DNA of 64,000 nucleotides from Vicinamibacterales bacterium. GTDB taxonomy: Bacteria; Acidobacteriota; Vicinamibacteria; Vicinamibacterales; 2-12-FULL-66-21. Where the stretch lies: the NCBI GenBank assembly GCA_035699745.1, contig DASSPH010000055.1:86969-150968 (forward strand), read 5' to 3'. How positions within the stretch are numbered: position 1 is the stretch's first letter; every line of letters starts with the position of its first letter. Under the pieces are notes generated by a model, which did no database searches, was not told the DNA's origin, and saw nothing but the letters and a program-made list of their open reading frames with translations. Below are positions 19,753 to 27,117 of this stretch, in pieces. A program made the position numbers and the translations under genes.

Positions 19753-20525
19753 GCGGGATCACCGACGAAGTTGTAGGCGGGCCACGGCCCGGTGAGCGCG
19801 AGATCGGCCGCGGCACGGTCGCAGGCAGACGCCTGGCGGCGTGCTTCGGCTTTGAACCTGGCGCGTGCTGAGAGCGGCACGAGGAACGCGGCCTCGAGCA
19901 CCGGCGGGTTGGTCCCAGGCTCGGGCCGGCGATCGCGGGCCGTCGCCTCGCGCGCGTGTCTGGCGAGAGCGTGGAACGCCGCTTCCGCGGCCGCGCTCGC
20001 CGCCGTTCTCGCGCTGGCGGCCGCATCGCGGGCCGCCTTGCGCGATGCGAGGAACGCCGCACCCGTCATCGGCGCCGGGCGCGGACTCTCCTCCGCGGAC
20101 GGCGCGACGGGGCGCCGCGTCACGCGGATGCCCCACTCCTCGGCGCCGGCGATCCGCTTCATCACCCGCTCGATGGAGGCGCGCCGGGCCGCCACGTCCG
20201 CAATTGCCTTGTCGACGGACGAGAACAGCGTGAACAGCTTCGCCGGAATGACCGCGGAGCCCTTCGGGCGCGAGAAGAACTCGACTACGGCTTCGTGTCC
20301 GACCGCGGCGGTCGCGACCCAGTCCAGATCCTGAAGCCGAGGCTCGAGCCTGCCCGGACCGTACTGCGCCAGCGGTACGTCGGCGGCGATCAGCCAAAGC
20401 CCCTTGCCGGCCTCGTGCGCCTCCGGCCGCGAGGCGCCGCCGAGCCCGTGCGGCGCGCGCGCGGCCGCCGGGCGCCGCGCGCTCTTGACCACGCAGTAGA
20501 GATAGGTCGCGGAGTCCTTGGCCAT
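19749..20525 (-). CDS. gvpL: gas vesicle protein GvpF/GvpL family, copy 2
   Basis: This 258-residue protein has an N-terminal strand SATYLYCVVK, the central VIPAKLFTLFSSVDKAIADV (equivalent to the PMRFGTVF region), a long Ala/Arg-rich helix, and the family-ending LTGPWPAYNFV. That final motif is the clearest evidence for membership. The ATG shares one base with the upstream ATPase stop (TGATG), so its translation is coupled to that ATPase. The coupling suggests that the ATPase and GvpF/L proteins work on the same client. Confidence 0.9.
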   Translation of the reverse strand: MAKDSATYLYCVVKSARRPAAARAPHGLGGASRPEAHEAGKGLWLIAADVPLAQYGPGRLEPRLQDLDWVATAAVGHEAVVEFFSRPKGSAVIPAKLFTLFSSVDKAIADVAARRASIERVMKRIAGAEEWGIRVTRRPVAPSAEESPRPAPMTGAAFLASRKAARDAAASARTAASAAAEAAFHALARHAREATARDRRPEPGTNPPVLEAAFLVPLSARARFKAEARRQASACDRAAADLALTGPWPAYNFVGDPA

Positions 20526-22534
20526 CAGGTGAGCCGCCACGCGGTCCGCCACGCCGACAGCGCGGCGGCGCCGTGCGGCGGCGGGATCTCGGCCGGCGTC
20601 TCGATGATAGCGTAACCATCGGCGGCGACCGCGGCGCGCAGCCGGGCGATGGCCCGCCTCTGTTCGGCGAGGGCGGCGCGGCACAGGCCGCACTCGCCCC
20701 GGCCGACCGCGTTGACGACGACCCCGCCCACATGAACCCCGATCGGGCGGAGCGCCGCGATCAGCTCCATGGATTCGGCAATCGGGACGGCAGCGGCGCG
20801 CGTCACCACGATGAACCGCGACTGAGCGGGATCCGCAAGAACGCTCTGCAGGCCGCGCAGCCGTTTCGAGAGCTGCACCAGCAGCGATGCAAGCGTGCCG
20901 GCGCCGACGATTTCGCGGTACTTGAGCAGAATCGCCATGAGCGCGAGCGCCCAGTCGCGAAGTACCGCCGGCGTGTGCAGCAGCCGCAGCGCGTGGCCGG
21001 TCGGCGCCGTGTCGGCAATGACGACGTCGTAGCGGCTCTGCGGTCCGATCGCCGACTCCGCCACCTCCGCGACCGCCATCACCTCGTCGATGCCCGGCGG
21101 CGCGAGATCGATGAGGTCGCGGAACGCGGCCCGGTCGCCCGACGCGGTGCGCGCGATCCGCGCGAACGCTTCGTCGACCGCGGCGATGTATCTGTCTCGG
21201 AAACGCGCCATCTCCGCGGCGGCGTCGATCTCGCGCACCAGCAGGGCCGGCGGACCGCCGGGAACGGGACGCGGCACGTTGTCGAAGCGCGCGCCGAAGA
21301 CGTCGCCGAGCGAGTGGGCCGGATCGGTCGACAGCAGCAGCACCCGCGCGGTCCGCGCGAGATCGAGCGCGGCCGCTGCAGCGCACGTCGATTTGCCCAC
21401 GCCCCCTTTGCCGCCGAACAGGATCAGCTTCCGGTTCACGCCGGAAGCCGCCTGCTGGCGCGGCTGGCGAGACCGGCTGGCTCGGGAGTTCAGACGGTGT
21501 CCGGCTTCAGCGGGACCATCGAGGGGCGCCATCCTCACCCGGCGCTCCAGGCGACGCGGGGTCGCGGCGGCGCGCCACGGCGCGAGGTCCTTGAACGCCG
21601 CCCGCAGCGCCGCAACGCCGCGCGGCTCGTGGCGGCGCTCGGGAAAGGCCAGGAGCTCGCGTCCGCCGAACCGTCGCGCTGCCGGCGCGAGTGCCCGCGA
21701 CTCGAAGGCTTGCCGGGCGGTGCACCAGGTGCACGGCCCCTCCGGCTCGGGCGTCATCCGGTTGACGATCACGCGCGACACCGTGATGCCGCTCCGCTCC
21801 AGCGCGGCCAACGCGTCGGCGGTCTCTTCCAGCGCCATCGGCTCCGGCAGGGTGATCCAGGTCAGCCGGGTGCGCTGCCTGTCGCGCAGCAGACGCGACA
21901 GCGCCGTGCCTTCCGCGTCGAGCTCCTGGATCATCGCGTCTGCGGCGTCGGCGCGGTAGCCGCCGCGCAGGGCGCTGACGACCGCGCGGTGATGGGCCTG
22001 GAGCGAATCGAGCAGGATCGCGACGCGCCCGAGCAGCGCCGGCGCCGCGAGCAGCCGCAGGGTATGGCCGGTCGGCGCGGTATCGACGACGACCGTGTCG
22101 AACGCTCCGCCGTGCTCCTCCGCCCCCGCGAGCCGCACGACCTCCATCAGGCCGATCACTTCGTCGATCCCGGGCAGCGACAGCTTCAGCAGCCGGGACA
22201 CGTCCTCATCGTCCAGATACGTGCCGCGAACCGCGATCGCCGCCAGCAGCCCGCGGCGGCGCGCCAGCCAGCGATCGAACGCACGGCGCGCATCCACGTT
22301 CGCCGCATACAACTGCCGCGCGCCCGGTACGGCCGACGGTTCGGCGGCGACGGAGGCGTTCAGGACGTCGGACAGCGAGGAGGCAGGATCGGTGGTGACG
22401 AGAAGCGTGGGGCCCCGCGACGCGGCGTCGATCGCAGCCATGGCGGCGTGCGTGGTCTTGCCGACCCCACCCTTGCCGCCGACGAACTCGAACGACCGTA
22501 CTGCCGTCCGTGTTGCGTCGTCCGTCTTGGTCAG
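20525..22534 (-). CDS. tandem Get3/ArsA-type ATPase in the gvp operon
   Basis: About 669 residues form two homologous ATPase halves. Walker A boxes are GGKGGVGKTT (19-28) and GGKGGVGKST (374-383); switch I is TTDPASSLSDV and STDPAHSLGDV; switch II is DTAPTGH in both. Each half also has a CxxC after the conserved VN (C268/C271 and C615/C618), as in the zinc-bridged Get3 dimer; the ArsA metalloid cysteines are absent and no ars genes are nearby. The first ATG (22441) would delete the first Walker A, so an upstream start is needed. CTG 22534 overlaps the gvpG stop and has GAAGG about 9 nt before it. I infer a chaperone for hydrophobic Gvp subunits. Confidence 0.85.
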   Translation of the reverse strand: MTKTDDATRTAVRSFEFVGGKGGVGKTTHAAMAAIDAASRGPTLLVTTDPASSLSDVLNASVAAEPSAVPGARQLYAANVDARRAFDRWLARRRGLLAAIAVRGTYLDDEDVSRLLKLSLPGIDEVIGLMEVVRLAGAEEHGGAFDTVVVDTAPTGHTLRLLAAPALLGRVAILLDSLQAHHRAVVSALRGGYRADAADAMIQELDAEGTALSRLLRDRQRTRLTWITLPEPMALEETADALAALERSGITVSRVIVNRMTPEPEGPCTWCTARQAFESRALAPAARRFGGRELLAFPERRHEPRGVAALRAAFKDLAPWRAAATPRRLERRVRMAPLDGPAEAGHRLNSRASRSRQPRQQAASGVNRKLILFGGKGGVGKSTCAAAAALDLARTARVLLLSTDPAHSLGDVFGARFDNVPRPVPGGPPALLVREIDAAAEMARFRDRYIAAVDEAFARIARTASGDRAAFRDLIDLAPPGIDEVMAVAEVAESAIGPQSRYDVVIADTAPTGHALRLLHTPAVLRDWALALMAILLKYREIVGAGTLASLLVQLSKRLRGLQSVLADPAQSRFIVVTRAAAVPIAESMELIAALRPIGVHVGGVVVNAVGRGECGLCRAALAEQRRAIARLRAAVAADGYAIIETPAEIPPPHGAAALSAWRTAWRLT

Positions 22535-22830
22535 TGTTCGTCGCCTTCGAACGTGGCTTCGATCCCGGTGACCTTCATGTCCTTCGGCGAAATCGCGGCC
22601 GGCTCGCCGCCGCGCCGGCGCTCCTTGATCTCGCGGATGCGGGCCAGGATCTCGGTCTCGAGCTCGTCGAACTCGTCCTGCGACAGCTCGCCGAGCTCGA
22701 GCCGCATCTGGGCGTCCAGCAGCCGCTCGCGCAGCACGCCGTCGTCGTTCAGCTCGCTCTCGACCGCCGCCGCCAGCTTGTCGAGGACGAACCGCACGCC
22801 CGAGATGATCAGGGAGTCGATGATCAGCAC
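22531..22830 (-). CDS. gvpG: gas vesicle protein GvpG
   Basis: This 99-residue protein has the GvpG pattern: a hydrophobic N-terminal helix (LIIDSLIISGVRFVLDKLA), an acidic middle, and the signature LGELSQDEFDELETEILARI. It starts with GTG sharing one base with the gvpF/L stop (TAGTG), which decides the start. GvpG proteins are small acidic assembly factors that interact with GvpF/L and other accessory Gvps. Order gvpF/L-gvpG matches other bacterial gvp clusters. Confidence 0.9.
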   Translation of the reverse strand: MLIIDSLIISGVRFVLDKLAAAVESELNDDGVLRERLLDAQMRLELGELSQDEFDELETEILARIREIKERRRGGEPAAISPKDMKVTGIEATFEGDEH

Positions 22831-23759
22831 TAATGCGCGCGTTCGAGCTTCAGCCGGATGTTGACGAAGTTGTACGGCGGCCAGGGTCCGGTGTACTTGA
22901 AGGTCAGCTTCTCGTATTGCTGGCCGATTTCCTTGACCCGCGAGTCGAACGCCTGCTCCATCTCCCGCGAGACGAGGAACGCGGCGTTCATGATCATGCG
23001 GTCGCCGATCGGCTTGTTCGATCGCGAGGCGACCGAGACGTCGCGCAGCGAGTTGAAGATCTCGGCGACGTAGCGCTCGGTGCGCGACTGCAGCGCCGCG
23101 TCGATCAGCCGCCCGTACTGCATGCGGGCGAAATAGGTCGAGCCCTTCTGCGAGGAGATCTCGCTCTTCAGCCGGCGGATGTCCTCGTCCTCGTCCTCGA
23201 TCTCGCGGATGATCTGGTCGCGATCCCAGAGCACTTTGAGGCCGAACTCGAACTTCTCCTGCATCTTGTTCAGCACGTCGCTGAACGCGTCGTAGGCGGA
23301 GCGCAGCAGCTCCATGATGTCGTCCTCCGTCTTGAAGACGGTGCCGAACGACATCGGGATGACGGTGTGCTTCTGCATGACCGTCTCGTTGACCCGCTGG
23401 TGCGCCAGCACGTTCTCGCGGGTCGGATCCTGGACGACGATCGGCGTGCTCGAGACGACGGCGCAGATGTCGCGATAGTGAATGGTGTGAACTTCGGCGG
23501 GCTCGGGGCCGAGGCCGAGCGGACCGAAGCTGAGCGGCGTCTCCGAGCGGATGACGCAGTAGACGTATTTGCCTTCGCTGCCGTCCTCGCGCTTGGGGGA
23601 CGGCACTCTCACCCGTTCCAGCTTGCCGCGCGCCGCCTGCTGCCGCGCGGCGGCCGTCTCCGCCTTGCGGCCGGCTGCCGCCTTGGCCGGCGGGGTCCCT
23701 TTTCGGGCGCCTTTCGCCGCGGCCTTCCGGGCCGGCTTCTTCGCTGCAGTCTTCGCCAT
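22830..23759 (-). CDS. gvpF: gas vesicle protein GvpF/GvpL family, copy 1
   Basis: This 309-residue protein is the best-conserved GvpF/L here. A Lys/Ala-rich basic tail of ~60 residues resembling histone H1 tails precedes a canonical two-domain core: KYVYCVIRS, VIPMSFGTVFKTEDDI, EFGLKVLWDRD, and the ending YTGPWPPYNFVNI. GvpF/L binds GvpA and helps nucleate vesicles. The tail is not part of standard GvpF/L. It starts 20 nt after the response-regulator stop, and a GTG-start gvpG overlaps its end. Confidence 0.92.
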   Translation of the reverse strand: MAKTAAKKPARKAAAKGARKGTPPAKAAAGRKAETAAARQQAARGKLERVRVPSPKREDGSEGKYVYCVIRSETPLSFGPLGLGPEPAEVHTIHYRDICAVVSSTPIVVQDPTRENVLAHQRVNETVMQKHTVIPMSFGTVFKTEDDIMELLRSAYDAFSDVLNKMQEKFEFGLKVLWDRDQIIREIEDEDEDIRRLKSEISSQKGSTYFARMQYGRLIDAALQSRTERYVAEIFNSLRDVSVASRSNKPIGDRMIMNAAFLVSREMEQAFDSRVKEIGQQYEKLTFKYTGPWPPYNFVNIRLKLERAH

Positions 23760-23779
23760 AGGTCCGCTCTGTCTGTGCT

Positions 23780-24238
23780 TCAAGTCCGCTTCCGGATGGT
23801 CTTCGCCCGTGCCGGATCGCCCGTATTGTCCGCCTTCCCGCGGTGATCTTCCAGCAGCCGCCGGATCTCGGCGACCAGCGCGTCGGGCAGGCATGGCTTG
23901 GTCACGAACGCGTCGCAGCCGGCGTCGCGCGCCCCCTCGGCGTGGCCGGCCAGCGCATGCCCGGTGAGGGCGACGATCGGGATGTGCCGCGTGCGATCGT
24001 CGTTCTTCAGCCGCCGTGTCGCCTCCCATCCGTCCATGCGCGGCAGCGCGAGATCCATCAGGACGATGTCCGGCAGGAGTTCGTGGGTCTTCTCGATCGC
24101 CTCGATGCCGTTGCCGGCTTCCGCCACCGCGAAGCCGGAGAACTGCAGGTAGGCGGCGTACATCTCACGCGCGTCCTGGTAGTCCTCCACGACCAGCACC
24201 AGCGGTTGGGAACGCGTCCGCGCCGACGTCGGGCTCAT
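23780..24238 (-). CDS. single-domain response regulator in the gvp operon
   Basis: This 152-residue protein is a CheY-like receiver only. The acidic pocket lies in VVEDYQD, the phosphoryl-accepting aspartate is D62 in [11 protein letters not shown], the switch Thr is in VALTGHA, and the Lys is in FVTKPC. The tail of ~20 residues is basic. With no output domain it must act by protein contact or pass phosphate on. Its ATG overlaps the kinase TGA (ATGA), so the pair is translated together. Lying between GvpA and GvpF/L genes, it may couple signal sensing to Gvp assembly. Confidence 0.9.
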   Translation of the reverse strand: MSPTSARTRSQPLVLVVEDYQDAREMYAAYLQFSGFAVAEAGNGIEAIEKTHELLPDIVLMDLALPRMDGWEATRRLKNDDRTRHIPIVALTGHALAGHAEGARDAGCDAFVTKPCLPDALVAEIRRLLEDHRGKADNTGDPARAKTIRKRT

Positions 24239-26364
24239 CTCCGCCGCCCTTTCGCCGGCAGCCGCAGCGTGAACGTCGATCCTTTGCCGGCGGTGCTCTC
24301 GAGGTCGATCGATCCTCCCAGGATGTTGGCGAGGCGCCGGCAGATCGACAGGCCGAGGCCGGTGCCGCCATAGCCCCGCGCCGGCGACGTGTCCAGCTGG
24401 CGGAAGTCCTCGAACACCTTCGCTTGATCCTCCGGCGGGATCCCGACGCCGGTGTCGCGCACCGCGATGGCGACCTGCTTCGCGCGTCCGTCATACGACG
24501 CGGTCATCGTCACCGACCCGGCGGGCGTGAACTTGAGGGCGTTGCTCAACAGGTTGAGGACGATCTGCTTGACCTTCTGCCGGTCGGAGCGCAGCGTCGG
24601 CACCGCGCCGCGCACCCTGGTCGTGACCGTCAGATTCGACCGCTTGATGATCGGCTCGAGCTCCGCCTGCACCTCCTCGAACAGCTCCTTGATGCCGAAC
24701 GAGGTCGCGTTCAGCGGCATCCGTCCCGCTTCGATGCGGGTGATGTCGAGAATGTCGTTGATCAGCGCGAGCAGGTGCCGCGAGTTCGAGTCGATGCGCG
24801 TCAGGCTCTTGCGCTGCGGCTCGGTGACCTGGCCGGTCACGTTGTTCAGCAGCATGTGCGTGTAGCCGAGGATCGCGTTCAGCGGCGTGCGGAACTCGTG
24901 CGACATGTTGGCGAGGAACTGCGACTTCAGCGCCGAGGCCTGCTCCAGCTCGATGTGCTGCCGCCGCAGCAGCTCGTTCTGTTCGGCGAGCTCCGCGGTC
25001 GCCTCCTGGACCTTGCGTTCGAGCTCCACCGACGCCTGCTTCAACTGTTCGTAGAGGCGCGCCTTCTCGATCGCTTCCGTCAGATCGTGCAGGATGGTGA
25101 CGACCCACATCAACTCGCCCTGCTCCGACAGGATCGTCCCCGCGACCGCCTCCACCGGCAGCGGCCGGCCGGTCAGCGGATCGCCGAGCTGAATCTCGCC
25201 GCGGTAGCGCTGCTCGCCGGATCGGGTGAGCACGTTCGACACGAACGACGTCAGGTTGGCGCCGTTGGCGCGCACGCGCCGCAGCGTCCCTTCGTCGTCC
25301 ACCCCCGGGGCGTTGAACAGCCGCTCCGCCGGCGTGTTCATCAGCACGATGTCCCCCTCCTGGTCGGTGACCAGGATGGGATCGGCGACCGAGTCGATGA
25401 TCAGATCGAGCCGGTGGCGCTCGTCGCGCACTTCCGCCTGGGCGATCCGCAGCGTGCGGTAGCTCTCCTCGATCTCCTCCTTGGCGCGCGCCAGGTCGGT
25501 GACGTTGCGGAGAATCGAGACCACGTAGGTGCCCTGCCGCTCGTCCTTCGCGCGCGAGCTGAGAAGCTCGAACAGGAGGTCGGACCCCTCCAGCGGATCG
25601 ACCAGCAGCAGCTCGCGGCGCGACAGCGCGGTCATGCCGACGGCGCTGGTCGACAGCGCCGCCGAGAAGAGCATGTTGTTGAGCGCCGCGGCGCGGCGCC
25701 AGCCTTCGCTGGCTTCCTCGGGAGCGGCGAACAGCTTTTCCGCGTGGCTGTTCGCGATGATCAACTTTCCTTCGGTATCGGTCAGCAGGATCGGGTCGGT
25801 GACGGCGTTGATGATGCTGTAGAGCAGCATCCGCTCCTGGCCGAACCGGGTCTCGGCCAGCATCTGGCGGCCGAGCAGGCGCGACACCTGCTTGCCCAGC
25901 GTGCGCGCGAGCCATAGCGTCTCGGAATCGATGTGGGGTCCGGGGCCGGCGACCAGCAGCAGGCCATGGACCGGCTCGTGCGGCTCGGCGCGGAGCGGGA
26001 TGGCGTGAAAGCCGCGCGATTCGAGCGGGACCCGGAAGTGCGCCGGCACCGCATCGAAATACACCGGCGTCGCCTCGGCGAGCGTCTGGATGAGGGGATG
26101 GCCGGTGTCTTCCCGATTCAGCGCGAAGTCCATGATGGCGCCGCTCGAGATGCCGTGCTCGGCGACCAGCAGCATGGCGCTCGACACCCCCTCGGCGACG
26201 AGGACGGCGGCTTCCGTGACGGGGGCGTGGGCGGCGAGCCAGTCGACGGCGCGCCGCGCCGATTCCTGGACGTCGATGCTCGTCAGCAGAAACTCGACCA
26301 AGGCGAGCTTCGCGTCCGACTCCACGGCTTGAACCGGCGCCACCGGAACGGCGACGCGTGCCAC
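24235..26364 (-). CDS. multi-PAS sensor histidine kinase in the gvp operon
   Basis: This 709-residue protein is soluble, with no membrane segments. An N-terminal GAF-like domain (~20-180) precedes two PAS domains (~195-310, [14 protein letters not shown]; ~325-440, [15 protein letters not shown]). A coiled coil at ~440-480 follows, then a HisKA domain with H489 in [14 protein letters not shown] and a HATPase_c domain with N (LLSNALKF), G1 (DTGVGIPP) and G2 (GTGLGLSI) boxes. The ligand is unknown; the paired PAS domains suggest redox, gas or small-molecule sensing. It starts 6 nt after gvpA, so it is inside the gvp operon. Confidence 0.92.
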   Translation of the reverse strand: MARVAVPVAPVQAVESDAKLALVEFLLTSIDVQESARRAVDWLAAHAPVTEAAVLVAEGVSSAMLLVAEHGISSGAIMDFALNREDTGHPLIQTLAEATPVYFDAVPAHFRVPLESRGFHAIPLRAEPHEPVHGLLLVAGPGPHIDSETLWLARTLGKQVSRLLGRQMLAETRFGQERMLLYSIINAVTDPILLTDTEGKLIIANSHAEKLFAAPEEASEGWRRAAALNNMLFSAALSTSAVGMTALSRRELLLVDPLEGSDLLFELLSSRAKDERQGTYVVSILRNVTDLARAKEEIEESYRTLRIAQAEVRDERHRLDLIIDSVADPILVTDQEGDIVLMNTPAERLFNAPGVDDEGTLRRVRANGANLTSFVSNVLTRSGEQRYRGEIQLGDPLTGRPLPVEAVAGTILSEQGELMWVVTILHDLTEAIEKARLYEQLKQASVELERKVQEATAELAEQNELLRRQHIELEQASALKSQFLANMSHEFRTPLNAILGYTHMLLNNVTGQVTEPQRKSLTRIDSNSRHLLALINDILDITRIEAGRMPLNATSFGIKELFEEVQAELEPIIKRSNLTVTTRVRGAVPTLRSDRQKVKQIVLNLLSNALKFTPAGSVTMTASYDGRAKQVAIAVRDTGVGIPPEDQAKVFEDFRQLDTSPARGYGGTGLGLSICRRLANILGGSIDLESTAGKGSTFTLRLPAKGRRR

Positions 26365-26370
26365 CGTGGC

Positions 26371-26697
26371 TTAGCCCTCGTCTGAGGCGCGGCGGCGCTT
26401 CGGCCGCGCGACCTTGGATGCGGCCAGTTCGGCGCGGAGCGCGGCGTTCTCGGCGACGACGTCCTGGTGCGACGGCAGTTCCGCCGCCGGCCGCGAGACC
26501 GGCGCGACCTGGCCGACCGCCTCGGAGTACTTCAAGTAGGTATCGATCGACGCCACGACCACGCGGGCCTCGACGGTGATCAGATCGATGCCCACCAGCG
26601 ACACGCGCACCCACGCATCGATGACGATGCCCTTGTCGAGCACGCGATCGAGGACGTCGATGAGACTGGTGCCGCCTGCAGCGCGTTCAACTGCCAT
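26371..26697 (-). CDS. gvpA: gas vesicle structural protein GvpA, C-terminally extended
   Basis: Residues ~8-62 are a strongly conserved Gvp[40 protein letters not shown] and [13 protein letters not shown]. This is the amphipathic shell-forming unit of gas vesicles. Canonical GvpA ends near residue 70; here ~45 more residues follow, with a short predicted coiled coil ([13 protein letters not shown]) and a basic tail ([11 protein letters not shown]). The start is ATG 26697 with a good AGGAG site about nine bases upstream. It lies 27 nt after gvpJ. The extension could block tight rib packing or recruit partners. Confidence 0.93.
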   Translation of the reverse strand: MAVERAAGGTSLIDVLDRVLDKGIVIDAWVRVSLVGIDLITVEARVVVASIDTYLKYSEAVGQVAPVSRPAAELPSHQDVVAENAALRAELAASKVARPKRRRASDEG

Positions 26698-26724
26698 GCT
26701 GTACTCCTGCCTCCCAGAATCGAA

Positions 26725-27072
26725 TCAGCGGCGCCGCCGCCCCGCGGCGCGCGGCTTGCCGTTGGTCGCAAGTGTGAGCGCCGCGACGCGCTCCTGCAGT
26801 TGGCGGACCTCCGCGCGAAGATCCGCATGCTCGCCGGCCAGGTCACGCACCGCGCCCGGCGACAGATCACGATCGTAGCGCCACCAATCCAGCCCGATTT
26901 CCTGCGCCTTGTCGAGGGAGCAGACGAGGAGCCGGATGCGGATGGTGAGCAGCTCGACTTCGGCGAGCGAGACCTTGATGTCGCCGGCGATGACCAGGCC
27001 CTTGTCGAGCACCCGATCGAGCACATCTACGAGTCCGGTGGCGCGATGGGACCCTGGGAGCTCGAGAGCCAT
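26725..27072 (-). CDS. gvpJ: GvpA/GvpJ-family protein, first gene of the gvp operon
   Basis: This 115-residue protein has a GvpA-type domain ([20 protein letters not shown], then SLAEVELLTIRIRLLVCSLDKA). The phrases VIAGDIKVSLAEVELLTI and DWWRYD after the domain are typical of GvpJ/GvpM/S minor shell proteins rather than GvpA. The C-terminal 45 residues are helical (AEHADLRAEVRQLQERVAAL) and end in poly-Arg. GvpJ is needed in small amounts and is proposed to cap vesicle ends. The start is ATG 27072, close to a promoter box and without a Shine-Dalgarno. Confidence 0.9.
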   Translation of the reverse strand: MALELPGSHRATGLVDVLDRVLDKGLVIAGDIKVSLAEVELLTIRIRLLVCSLDKAQEIGLDWWRYDRDLSPGAVRDLAGEHADLRAEVRQLQERVAALTLATNGKPRAAGRRRR

Positions 27073-27081
27073 GAATCTCGG

Positions 27082-27111
27082 ACTATATCCCGACGCTCGA
27101 CGCGGAAGCAA
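27082..27111 (-). promoter_or_regulatory. putative promoter of the gvp operon
   Basis: On the minus strand TTGCTT (27111-27106), an 18-bp spacer and TATAGT (27087-27082) form a sigma70-like promoter. It lies in the 45-bp gap between the acyl-CoA ligase stop and the gvpJ ATG. The predicted RNA start is only about three bases before the ATG. This would make the gvp genes a separate transcription unit from zwf-opcA-gnd. Confidence 0.5.
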
Positions 27112-27117
27112 CGCGCG

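Noticed and set aside
20525..22534. Arsenite-pump ATPase (ArsA) role
   Set aside because: The metalloid-binding cysteines of ArsA are absent, CxxC pairs match Get3 instead, and there is no arsB, arsR or arsD.
20573..22864. 763-residue plus-strand open frame across the gvp ATPase
   Set aside because: It is the antisense shadow of the Get3-type ATPase and gvpG, whose motifs are unambiguous.
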